Assembly (NCBI RefSeq): GCF_004210375.1
Contig: NC_134837.1
Location: forward strand, 22,763,586-22,827,585
Direction of reading: 5' to 3'
Length of the DNA stretch: 64,000 nt
From: Tachypleus tridentatus
Taxonomy: Eukaryota > Arthropoda > Merostomata > Xiphosura > Limulidae
The translations under genes were made by a program, and so were the position numbers. Shown here in pieces: positions 50,165 through 61,620 of this stretch (positions are counted from its first letter, which is position 1; each line of letters opens with the position of its first letter). Under the pieces are notes generated by a model that did no database searches, was not told the origin of the DNA, and worked only from the letters and a program-made list of their open reading frames with translations.

Positions 50165-51570
50165 CTCACATGATAACCCCTTCATCTCACGTACCATTTT
50201 TCTTACCCTTCTCTGAACCATTTCCAAAGGTAAGGAGCCAAAGACTGAACACAATACTCCAAATTTTGTCTAACCAGTGATCTATACAATACACTTATAA
50301 CCCGTTTAGACTTGCATTCAGTATTTATGTAGATACAATCTAAAATCCTATTTGTCCTACCACTAACAATAGCACACTGCTTGAATGGCTTGAGACTGAT
50401 CAACCATTACACCAAGATTTTCTTTCATAACACTCTTAGAGTTATTCCCATCCAAATTATACTTATAATTCAAATTATAATAACCCACATGCAATATTTT
50501 GCATTTATCATAATCTGCCATTTATATGCCCAACTCGCTAAATGATATAAATCTGTTTGCAAAGTAACAGCATCTTCTTCACAGCCAGCAACATCGAAGA
50601 CCTTGATATCATCAGCACATTTAAGTAATTTATTGATCATTCCTTCATTAATGTTATTAAAGTAAACTGAAAAAAAGCAATAGTTCTAAGACTGAGCCCT
50701 GAGGTACACCACTTTACATGGTAATCCAGTTTCACTGAGCTCTATTTATAACAACCCTCTGCTTTCTTCCATCAAGTCATTCTTCTATCCAAATAGTTAA
50801 TATAACCCCCACACCTGTAGAGATAAGTTTCTTTTCAGGCCTTTTATGTCAATTGCTTTTTGAAAATCCAAATGCACCAAACCTTCACACTTACCCTCAA
50901 TTATAAATGCAGTAGCATGTTTAAAGCATGCCAAAGGTTTTGTAAGGCAACATTTTCCATCAGTGAAAACCATGTTGACTATCAAATAAAGTTCTAAACT
51001 TTGTTAAATGACTTTGCAAACTCTCTTTTATCAGACTTTTCAAACCTATTCCCACAACTGATGTAAGACTAACAAGCCTATAATTACTGGGGTAACTTCT
51101 GTTACTTCTCTTGGAGATAAGAGTAACATTAGCTAATTTCTAATCTGTTGGTAGTTGTCTACTATTTGAGGACTTACAAAAAATTGTGGTACGTGGCTCA
51201 CATAGCCAATCCTTGTCCTCCTTTGAAACTGTTGGGGAAATATTATGTGGTGCAGAAGCTTTATTGTTCTTTAAACTTCCCAACTTTATTTTTACAAGCT
51301 CAGAATTTATGCAGTTGCCTTGATCAATTTGTTTTCATATATCAGTTGTTCAAAATGAAGAATACTGCTTAAGTCTTCATTAGTAAAAAATAAAAATAAG
51401 TAAATTTAATAAACTATTTCATAATCATCAAATACAAACCTTCCTTTATCACCCCTCAAGGTTTCTATCCTCATCATTTTGTTTACCCTTAATGTACTTT
51501 AAAAAATCCTTACTGGTAACTTTTTATGTTAATTCATTGTGAAAATAAGAAAAACGTTTACATCCATGAT
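50165..51570 (-). mobile_element. Decayed CR1/L2-like LINE, reverse transcriptase
   Basis: On the minus strand the RT motifs appear in order: KNNKASAPHNISP, PTD-KLANVTLISKR, YPSNYRLVSLTSVVG, HLDFQKAID, SGVPQGSVLGPLLFFVYFNN, KCADDIKVFD (YADD box with Tyr changed), and SVLYRSLVRQNLEYCVQ. Stops and shifts break the frame throughout. The SGVPQGSVLGP and LEYCVQ blocks point to the CR1/L2/Rex group. The endonuclease domain is absent. Confidence 0.85.
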
Positions 51571-51629
51571 GTTTCAGTATTGGTTTACTCACCACATTAA
51601 GCCTGTATTCATGTAGGATTTGGGTAGTT

Positions 51630-52690
51630 AAATTTCAGCATAGGCTTGGTCCATTTGACCATATTATGCTTGTTTAAATTTTCATGCTATTACTTAAATT
51701 AGTAAGCACATCTTCACAAAATTTTGCAGATTATCAATAAACATAACAGGGTTTTGTATGTAAAACATTAGATATTTTATGTAATGTTGTTATTGTGCCT
51801 TTATTATGTTCACATACTGCCTATCCAATGTCAAAGTAATTTTGACTTTTAGATTAAAAATACTTTTATACATCAGAAAATTTTCAAATTTCACAAGTAA
51901 AAATCTTTATAATGTTCAAATGTTTCTTAATAAAAAAAACTTAATTTTTTCCATTCCTTTCATCAACAAATCTCTGTATGGGATTAGTTGATTTGACAGA
52001 CCTAACTACCATTAAAAGATTAGGAAATAAATACAAATTATGCTTTTCTTTCTCCTGGAATGACTACAGATTATAACACAAATGTACAAATGTTTAGACT
52101 AAATAGCTTTAATTTTATAACGTTACACATTTATGTATATTTATAATTTTAATATATTGACCTTCCAACTATGCCGATCTAACAGTACAGAATTTACAAT
52201 GATGTGGCACACATTACTGCATCCAAGAATATAAAATTGGCCATTACAAAGTAACCTGTCTTGGCTGTGTTTTAGTTGACCAGTATTTTGTAATAATACA
52301 GTCACATTTCAGTTATAATACAATATGTATGTATATAAATCATTATTATTTACAAATAAGTTCTTAAACTTATTTTTCTTAAAATGTAGAACTGTAAATA
52401 ATGTAGTATAGCAAACAATCATATCTTCTAGTTACAATGATTTTTGTACATGTTTGCTGCTTGCCATAGGTTGTTAAGTCTTTTAAAATTTTGAATCTGA
52501 ATGATGTGAAAGAAAACTTTTTTAGGTTTCTTACATACATTTGAAATAACCAAAAAAATCATAAATTACTATATGAATGCCACATAATTTGACTGTAATT
52601 TACCAAGTTCAATAACTAAGCTGTATTTGGGTCTAAAAAATAAGAAATTTCAAGCAGACTAAAGACTCAACTTACCTTTTCAAAATTGTG
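51630..52690 (-). repeat. Repeat family R, inverted copy (about 1.06 kb)
   Basis: Read on the minus strand it follows the 37.89-38.97 kb copy block by block: AAAGGTAAGTTGAGTCTTTAGT, the GGCAAGCAGCAAACATGTAC block, TTTAGTCTAAACATTTGT, and TGTAGTCATTCCAGGAGAAA as at 43.55 kb. Confidence 0.75.
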
Positions 52691-53229
52691 TTTCAAAAAA
52701 ACAAAATTGACACCCTAATACTTCAAAATGGCTGAGAAAGCCACTAAGAAGACATTCACATATTATACACAGAAGTAAGTGTACGTGAAAAAGTGCTTCT
52801 AAAAATGGAAAGAGGTGAGTGGGACCATTTGTGTTTGATTCAGTAAACAAAGCAATATCCCAGCAAGTGAAAAATGACAATATTTCCTTAGTTTAAATTC
52901 TAGCTTGTCAATATCAATAGTTTGAGTTCTTACTTCATACAAAACTATAGACTTTGTATTTGAACATTACAAACATAATTTGAACCAGTGCTGTGTTCAA
53001 CATATCATGTGATACACAAAATCCAATATTCATTTTTAAATTAAGAAATTAATTAATGCATGATATAAAATGTTGAATCGTAATTTAAAATTTAATACCA
53101 AATTTATAGACATAAATTCATAACATAGTCACTCAATAAAAGTCTGAATGCAAGCCAATAAACATGATGACATGACCTTTGACCCATGTTGATAGGGTTA
53201 TTTGGAGGTACTGATTGGATGTGGAAAAT

Positions 53230-53720
53230 GTTTAAACTTTTTTTTTTTATTTGAACTGCTGGAAAAGGTTCAAAGGAGGGTTACTTGAATGGTGTCTGGG
53301 ATGAAGGGGTTGCCATACGAGGAAAGACTGAAATATATCAAATTGTTTTATTTTGAAACAAAGTTTAGCTACAGGAGATGTGATTGATGTGTTTAAGAAT
53401 GAAAATGTTTCTTTCATAATTAAAAGTAAGGACTAGAGGACACAAATATACATTTTGGTACGACAGGACTAATCTTCAGCTATCAGTTTTAGTTTTGTAA
53501 CAGAAATGCCTTTGAAATGTTGTTGAGGCAGACAATTTATGCAAGTTTAAGAGAAAGTTTGATAAATATATGAATGATAAAGTCTAAGTTAGAATTTTTT
53601 TTTAAACTTATTTACTAATAGCTTTTAGTTCAGTTTAGAGGATGGAACAGCCAAAATGGACCAACAGGTCCCATGTTGTCCAAAACATCATGTTATTGCT
53701 CTGTTGCAACTAACATATTA
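53230..53720 (+). mobile_element. CR1/L2-like LINE 3' end fragment
   Basis: Broken plus-strand frames show GLPYEERLKYIKLFYFET, then IHFGTTGLIFSYQF and SLRESLINI, followed by GGATGGAACAGCCAAAATGG and CCAACAGGTCCCATGTTGTCC-like 3' UTR. This is the C-terminal end that would follow the RT fragment at 50.2-51.6 kb, but it lies in opposite orientation. Confidence 0.75.
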
Positions 53721-54539
53721 TTCTAAACTTTTCAACAGACAAGTAGATTAAAATAATACAAATAAATATACAGCCCAATTTATCATTCAGTTCACAAACT
53801 GTTGCTAACTTATACCAGTTTCAAGAAATTTCTTCACTCATTAGTATCTCTATTAGTAACCAAAAAACACTAGATTAGGCTTCTTGTAACGATGAAGTAT
53901 ACATCAAATGTATGTGTTTAACTGTCTTTTAATTACCATAGCAAGCCTATATTTATGCATAAGATTCAATTAGCAGTGTAATTCCTCTTAACAAATATAA
54001 CTTACTGCCACATGGAGGATCAAACAGTTTGAACATCATTATCTTAAACATCTCGTTTACTGTATAACTTAAGAATATAACAGTTTAGTAATATTACTAC
54101 TACATAATCTTCAAATCCTATAAGAATATAGATTCATTATGATGAGTAAAATTACAACTAAAAGCACCATACATAAATTATAGAGTCTACTCTTATAAGA
54201 GGACTAGTCACATTCAATATTTTTATGAGCATATAAATGCAACAAAATACTGTAACAGTTATTAGTTTTAGTTCTGATAATGTCAATAAACTGGTGCACA
54301 TGTACTTGATACATCTTACAAATATAGTAATTAAAAATGTTCATTCATATTATACGTAGAATACTGTATCTTTAAATGTTTAATAAAAAAGGTACACAGT
54401 TAGTTATAAGCTTTTACCCTTTACTTTCATTGTGTGTATTATTTTTATCCAAGATTAACTTTCACTGTCTGTATTGGTTCTTATATCTATTACATGATTT
54501 TACTTTTGATTTTCATTGTTTTTTTCTTTCAGTGAATTG

Positions 54540-55470
54540 TGCAGCAATGCTCCACCAATAGGGGTGGAACAAAAGTCCTATTGTCATTAACACATACTTT
54601 CTGAACAGCTTGTATCACTTTAAGATTGAGCAGTACATACAAAACTTACACCAGAAAGAGGGGAAGGGGGGATATGTAAGAGGAGATGAGCATCTATCAG
54701 AAACACATTTCCAGTGTAGGAAAATATTAACTTCTGATACAATATCTTATCTCTTCTCACAAATAGTTAGAATCCCACACAGTGTTAAATGAAGTTCTAG
54801 TGAGAAGATGATCCCCCTTAGAAAGCACCCTGAAGAAGACCATGGGGTGTGCAAGTAAGTGGAAGGCAACCCTATCATGGGAGACAACACCATTTTTGAG
54901 CAAGGTACACATTCTGCCTATGTGATAATGTGTTGCAATAATGACAGAATCACAGGAGGGACCCTAACATTATTAGATCTATACATCAAACACAACCATC
55001 ACCATATCTGCCAGGAACAAGCATCCAGAGGATGGCAGGAAGGTTGATAGCAAAAGGGATGCATCTCCAGTCTGTCACCAAGCAACCATGGAAATGTATC
55101 ATCCAGTCCATGGTTGGAGAAGGGCACATGATCACAAATGTGAGAATTTATGTAGCTGATCTGGCACCAACTGTCATCTTATCTACTGGGAAATGATATC
55201 CAGGAGAAGGTATGAAGAAGGATGCCTCAGCCAGAGGAGCAAACTGAATGCTGATGTGGTGCATCGTTTAACACCTGACAGCAGTTGGAAAAGTACATCA
55301 CATCCATTGTAGTTAAGCGTCAAAACCATATATATCAGTAGAACACCACTGCCACACTCTCAACTAAGTGAGACTGAGTACACTCAGGAGGAAGCCTCCC
55401 ATGATCCACCACCCCAACAACTAGGGTAGGTAGGAGTATCAGGGCTAGTGGCAAGTGAAAATTTGAACAT
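54540..55470. other. Moderate-GC unclassified insertion in CDK7 intron
   Basis: GC-richer than flanks. At 54.59-54.61 kb TACTTTCTGAACAGCTTGTA resembles the MITE arm end at 36.23-36.25 kb, so a decayed mariner-type terminus may lie here. No transposase motif found. Confidence 0.3.
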
Positions 55471-56808
55471 ATAGAAGGTAATTTAAGTCATGTTAAGTTA
55501 CTTGTGAGAATAAGTTAAATATTGTATTGGCAATCCATTTTTAATTTTAATTATATAATTATATAGAAACAATATTTTAATAAAATACTAGATGCTGGTC
55601 AATTTTAACATAATGGACCATACTAAAATGTTATTTATACAAGCTAATGTTTTAAAAAGATTTAGTGAAGTAAAAGGTAAGCCTCTATATACAAGATTTC
55701 TCCAAGCTATTTAAGTATACACCTGCATATGAAAATATCTTGATAACATGATTTATAACTTTGTAACATTTCAGTTGCATTTAACACACTTAACAAGCAA
55801 AAATTCAACCCAGATTCCCCCAGAACTTATATACAACCTTGTTTAAGTTTTCCACATAGAAAAGGCATAAAATTTCAACAACATAAGATGGGAGGATATG
55901 TAATTTCTTAATATACAGTCCTTTGCTCACCATTAACAACTTAAGGTACTTTTAAGCGTTAGTATAATACACGCGACATCAAAAACAAACTGCTGATATT
56001 CCACAAAGCATACTTTCTTTATTTGCTTTGTTTTGAACAGCTTTGAATGGAGAGAACTAGTTTACTGCAGTGGAAGCAGCAAATCAAAAAATAGATTGAA
56101 CTTCAACAGTATCTTTTCTTCACTGGAATTTACATTAGGCAAAAAGAAATTTACAAATAAATAAATGTTAGCTTGAAGTCAATATAGAAAAGATCAGAAT
56201 AAAAAAAGTGGAATAATGTCTTCAACACTACACCATTATACAGAAATTTAGTCACTAAGAAGTTAAGGTATCTATGTTGTCAAAAAATATCTGTGGCTAT
56301 CATATTTGCATGTCAAAAAATAGTAAATTTATATCTGAGAATCAGATTTGTATTTCAAAATAGGTATATTGGCCAAAATATCATTTTTGTTATTTATCAA
56401 GACACCAAAATTTAAGTAGTTTTAAATTTTTAAAATCTTATGCATAAATAGAAAAATATCCGAGATGTTTCTAAAGAATGTTTTTTTATATGTCAGGTAT
56501 TTCTTCATGCCTTAGCTACCCATATATTCTGTCAATGTAAATTATGTCATAGCTGTAATTATCATAATTTGTTTACAATAATAAAGTTTTATCGTTAAAA
56601 TATTATGCAAGTTTTTCTTACGTGTCAAGTTTAGCCAAAAACCATATGAAAACTGTCTTATCTAAAGAACCACAAAATAAAAAATGATTAATGCATTACA
56701 TACATCTAGGAATAACAGGACAGTATAAATGCACAAAAAATATAAAATTGTATATTTCAACTTTCAAAATACTTGGTCAACAGTAATAAAATAAAAGAAT
56801 ATACTTGC
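55471..56808. other. CDK7 intron, nothing recognised
   Basis: AT-rich intron immediately downstream of the GC donor; no feature. Confidence 0.5.
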
Positions 56809-56919
56809 TCTGTGAAGAATCCAATTGAGGTGAAGATATTCAAGTCCTTGAAGAGTCATCACCATGTAAGATTTTATGTGAGAAGTGGTCAAGATAATTG
56901 ATGGATCTTTGATGATAAC
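56809..56919 (-). CDS. CDK7: CDK7 exon, alphaD-alphaE part of kinase domain, ends at HR of HRD
   Basis: This 111 bp exon (37 codons, phase 0 at both ends) starts with VIIKDPS and ends with [13 protein letters not shown]. It matches human CDK7 residues 100-136. CDK7 phosphorylates the T-loops of other CDKs (with cyclin H and MAT1) and, within TFIIH, the RNA polymerase II C-terminal domain. The acceptor is TTCTAG before GTTATC. The downstream boundary has GCAAGT rather than GTAAGT directly after CACAGA, and the next exon resumes in frame with GACTTAAAG, so this is a GC-AG intron. Earlier exons are not found up to 64.0 kb. Identity is secure from the joined exons. Confidence 0.95.
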
Positions 56920-57366
56920 CTAGAATGAGATATACATATATGTACTGATGACATCATAAAATGATACAATACAAAACACTATTTACCCATAACTTGCTTC
57001 ATAAACAATGAAGATTTAGCTTTACTCATCATAAGAACTTGCATATCCTTAAGAAAATGATTATAAATACACATCCCACAGATATACACATATATACTTG
57101 TGTATAAACTGGTTTTATATGCTGCAAAATATTAATTTCATAGAATTAAATATAAACACATACTTGTACAATTTTAAACCTATTATTACTGGCATGTTTT
57201 TATAACATTCACTGCTGGTAAGGTCCATATATTAAGTAATGCTAAATTTCTGTCTAATACAACACACAGTCTGAAGATTTGCTTCAAATAATTGGATAAA
57301 TTGCAACCATTTGTAACCATGAAACTTCACACCTTATCAGGTAGGCAGCAGCACTACACATATTGG

Positions 57367-57641
57367 GTTTGTTTGCTTTTTGAATTTTGCATAAAACTAC
57401 ACGAGGGCTTTCCATGTTAGACATCTTTAATATAGCAGTGAAAGACTAGAAGGAAACCAGCTAGTTATCATCACCCACCACCAACTCTTGGGCTACTCTT
57501 TTACCAATGAACAGTGGGATTGATCATCACTTTGTAATGCCTCTGCAGTGGAAATGACAAGCATGTTTCGTGTGACAGGGATTCAAACCTGCAACCCTAA
57601 GACTGCGAGTCAGTTGCCCTAAACACCTGGCCATGATGGGC
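57367..57641 (-). mobile_element. SINE family 1, full-length old copy
   Basis: Reverse-oriented copy with tail, body and head ending CACCTGGCCATGATGGGC. It is 450 bp upstream of the 56.9 kb CDK7 exon. Confidence 0.9.
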
Positions 57642-59129
57642 TGCCAATGTTGGGATGACTCAGATTACTCATTGAAAGAATGTTTTAAAAATCTCCTCAA
57701 CAGGTCATCCAATGTGTTACAGTATCTCTGTAATGACTGAGTCACAAGTTCAGGGAATATCACAGGAAAAAGTCTATTTCTTGTTCTTTCTTCTGTTTCT
57801 TTTTTATTATGTGATAAAAATCAAAACAAAGATGTCAATGAATTTCACTCAGGTGACATATTTAAACTGAGTATCCACTTTTATAAGTTAATAACTAGTA
57901 GCAACTGAAAAGAAATTATAATTCTAGTGTAAACAATTTTATCATTACCTCCTTCAAGTTAGCTTTTTAACACAAATTTGGTGTTCCTTTAAACAAACGT
58001 TAGTGCAGGTGAAACAGGAATTAGTATCCACTAACAGCTAAACAATATATACTACAGTTAGAACCTCACTGTATTTAGAACTTGGTTATAAATACAACCT
58101 TCAATGCATATTGAAGTACTGAATTAAAAAAACAACAAGCAGACAGATACAGAAAACTTTTCAAAAAAATAAAATGGAGGGATGGCTAACATCAAACACA
58201 ATGCATAGAAGATAGTAATAGCACAAGTAAGAATTAACATATAGCAATATGCATAAAAATCCCTTCACAACTGAGTATAGTTTATCCTACTTTTATCTGT
58301 TATTATTCTACTACATTACGTGTCTATGCAATTATGTAGGAATGATGTAAATGCCATCCCTACTACGTTGTTTGCATTGTTTTAGAAAAATTGATATTAG
58401 CCATCAATATATTGAAAACATAGAAGTTTTATATGCTGGTCTGGTACTAGCTTTAGTTAGTTTTCTAATTAGTTGGACCCTCTGGAAAGTATAAAAGATA
58501 AATATTTGGTACATATATTACAAACCCTGGGGTCTGTCCTAGCATTTATCTGTTTCCTGTCTAAAAAGCTGCAGATGCAAGCAGTGCTCAATATCCACAT
58601 TTGAAATGGCAAGAGAACAGACATGAATAACATTGATTCCACATTGCATTTCACAAGCAGGATATTCTATTGTTAGGAAGTAATCAACTATCATTCACAT
58701 TTCGAAATGTGACGTAACTTAAAGAATACAAATGTAGATTTACTGCACGTTATTGCTGAGTAGGTCTTAACATGACTGAAATACTCAACAATTAATTTTT
58801 TTGTAGTGGGACATTCAAGTAGTTTAAAACTTTGGATCCAAGTGAAACCAAGAGTGCAACACAATTAACCTTTCAAAAGTCCAAGAAATTATTTAAATTA
58901 ATATATGTATATACGTATATACTATACATATATGTATGCATAAGAGTTCAATGTGCTTGATGTGTCACCTGACAAAAAGTAAACATTAAGAATTTAAATA
59001 TTTCCTTTTAAAATTAGAAGTTGAAACTCAGTAAAAAAAATTAATATATGCCATTTTGACCCACTTTTAAGTGTAGGGATAATGAGTTAAACCCTTTAAG
59101 CACTGTCTCTTTCCTATTTTGTGCTTGTT
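57642..59129. other. CDK7 upstream intron, nothing recognised
   Basis: No earlier CDK7 exon (METDLE segment) seen on the minus strand. Confidence 0.5.
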
Positions 59130-59930
59130 ATAGTTTCATGCTTTTACTTTTAAATTAGTAAGCATACATTCAGGAAATCTGGCATATTATCAGTAACATT
59201 ACAAGACATTCATACACAAAATAGGAGATTTTTAAAATCAAGTCTTAAGATTTGTTCAGCAATATTTTTCTTGTGCCTTTTTATTTTTGCATGTTACCTA
59301 TCTAATATTAAAGTAATTTTGATTCTCAGATTAAAAATGCTTTAAAAAAATCAGAAAATTTTCAAATCTTCATAATGTTCAAACAATTTTATCAAATGTT
59401 TCTTTAAAAAAAAACACTATATTTTGTTAGTTTAGCCAACAAATCTCTGTATGGTTCAGTCAATTTGACTAATCTCATAACCACCATATAAAATTAGGAA
59501 ATAAATATAAATTATCCCTTTTTCCTTCTAGAATGACTAAAGATTATAACATAAAAACATAAATGTTTAGACTAAATACCTTAAATATCATTATATATTC
59601 ATATATATTTATTATTTTTATTATATTGATTTTCCAACCATGCCTGGGTAACAGTACAGAAGTTACAATTATGTGGCACATGTGCATTCATGTTACCATA
59701 TCCAATAACATAAAACTTACCTTAAGTTTTTACAAAGTGAACTATCTTGGCTGTGTTTTAGTGGACACATTTCAATTATATACTATACCTGTATATAGAT
59801 TATTAATATTTACATACAAGTTCTTAAACGCATTTTTCTTAAAACATAGAACAGTATTTAATAACATTGTTTTGTGCTTCTTTGAACCATATCTAACTGC
59901 TGAGCTCACATAATAACCTGTAAAGTGAAT
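59130..59930 (-). repeat. Repeat family R, second inverted copy
   Basis: AAATTAGTAAGCATACATTC, CAACAAATCTCTGTATGG, TCTAGAATGACTAAAGATTA and TGTTTAGACTAAATACC match 51.68-52.1 kb in the same orientation. Confidence 0.72.
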
Positions 59931-60054
59931 GCATAAACCAAATTATGATACTGAATTACATAATGCTCATGCAGCTCACATTAGGACTTTGCCAAGAAAA
60001 GTTTTATTTAATATTTATATGCTTCCATATCTAACATAACAACTTCATAATGCT

Positions 60055-60132
60055 TATAATTTTGTTACTTTTACAAACATTATAATTTTGTTACTTTTAC
60101 AAACATTATAATTTTGTTACTTTTACAAACAA
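60055..60132. repeat. 26 bp tandem repeat, three copies
   Basis: TATAATTTTGTTACTTTTAC recurs at 60055, 60081 and 60107 with no visible differences. Confidence 0.95.
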
Positions 60133-60629
60133 CAATAAAAAATATACACAAAAAACTATGAAATTTAGCACTTAAATGGGACCTATGTTTTTTTCTCTCA
60201 GTAATGAAGTAGTTCAATAATTACATTTTTAAAGCAAGTCTGTAAAAAAATCCTCAGATGCCTACTCTGACCTACCCACATTCAGGGAGTCAACTGACAT
60301 ATGCAATTACCTACTAGCACTGGTTAGTGTTATATTTATGTTAATGATTCACCAAAACTACCATGAAATTAATTAATGCCAAGAAAATAATCATACAACT
60401 GATATTAGTTATAATTCCAATTAAAACTAGTTTCCTTTTGATTCCTCATAATTTTTTTTCAAATATTCCAAGCCTATTAAGGTTTGGACCAGAATGACAC
60501 ATGGATGAAGGTTGCCTCATACTTCCAGAGTAGCATGTTTGATTCCCATTCTTGTACTTTCATACATAGAAGCATCATGTTTGTTTCTCTGTGCTTGACT
60601 TATGACAATGCTACTACGGCAACTTACCA

Positions 60630-60750
60630 CCATCCTTAATTTTGATATACTAATCAGAAGGAAGGCAACAGGAGGACAGCACATAGTGCCATCTCTTGGA
60701 CTACTTTATACCACCAAATAAAACTGACCAACTGTAATGAGTTAATACTT
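60630..60750 (-). mobile_element. Very degraded SINE family 1-like body
   Basis: GGAAGGCAAC, CTCTTGGACTACTTTATACCA and AAACTGACCAACTGTAAT follow the order of the reversed family 1 body, with gaps. No head can be seen. Tentative. Confidence 0.35.
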
Positions 60751-61344
60751 TACCATAACTCAAACAAACTTGTTTGGTTTTAGAAACATATCAACTAAAC
60801 TAACATAGGACAAGACAGCTATTACTATTTCGTCTAACAGGACTGCATGCAACAGTACGTACAACACTCACACATGTGATACTGTGGTGTACTGGCCATT
60901 GGTTACATAATTGGCTACATTAGTTCCTGCTGTTCAGGTTTTACCTTGTTTGGATTTAAAAAAAAAAAGTACTAACTTCATACGTTACTTACTTATTACA
61001 AGCTACAAATGTAACTAATGACACATAAAGCAAAATTACTTTAATAAAAAAACAACAGTATGTTAATAATGATGACCTTTCTTCATTGGTTGCAGAATAA
61101 CTTGTTCATAACTGTGTTAGAAAATACTAGGTTTGGACTAATAAATATATAACAGAGTTAAAACATTAACCAATACACACAAGTAAATCTGTTTAATTAT
61201 GAATACCTATGATTAGATAAGAAGCATTGAAAAGGGAATACAACAGGCTAACTGTTGAACTGACCTCTTATATTTTTGTGCATGGTGTCAACCTATTGTG
61301 TGTATGTGTATGTCCATAGCATAACTTTTTAAGACATTGCATTT

Positions 61345-61620
61345 AGCCTGGCATGGCCAGGTGGTTAAGGCACTTGACTTATAATCCGAGGGTTGTAAGT
61401 TCAAATCACCATCACACCAAACATGCTTGCCCTTTCAACTGTGGGGGCATTATAATGTGACAGTCAATCCCACTATTTGCTGGTAAAAGAGTAGCCCAAG
61501 AGTAAGGGGTGGATGGTGACAACTAGTTGCCTTCCCTCTAGTCTTACACTGTTAAATTAGGGATGGCTAGCACAAATAGCCTTCATGTAGCTTTGTGCAA
61601 AATTCAAAAACAAACAAACA
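61345..61620 (+). mobile_element. SINE family 1, full-length copy
   Basis: Starts AGCCTGGCATGGCCAGGTGG and ends in (CAAA)n. Box B has decayed to GTTCAAATC. Flanks share ACATT-type sequence, a possible imperfect target duplication. Confidence 0.92.
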
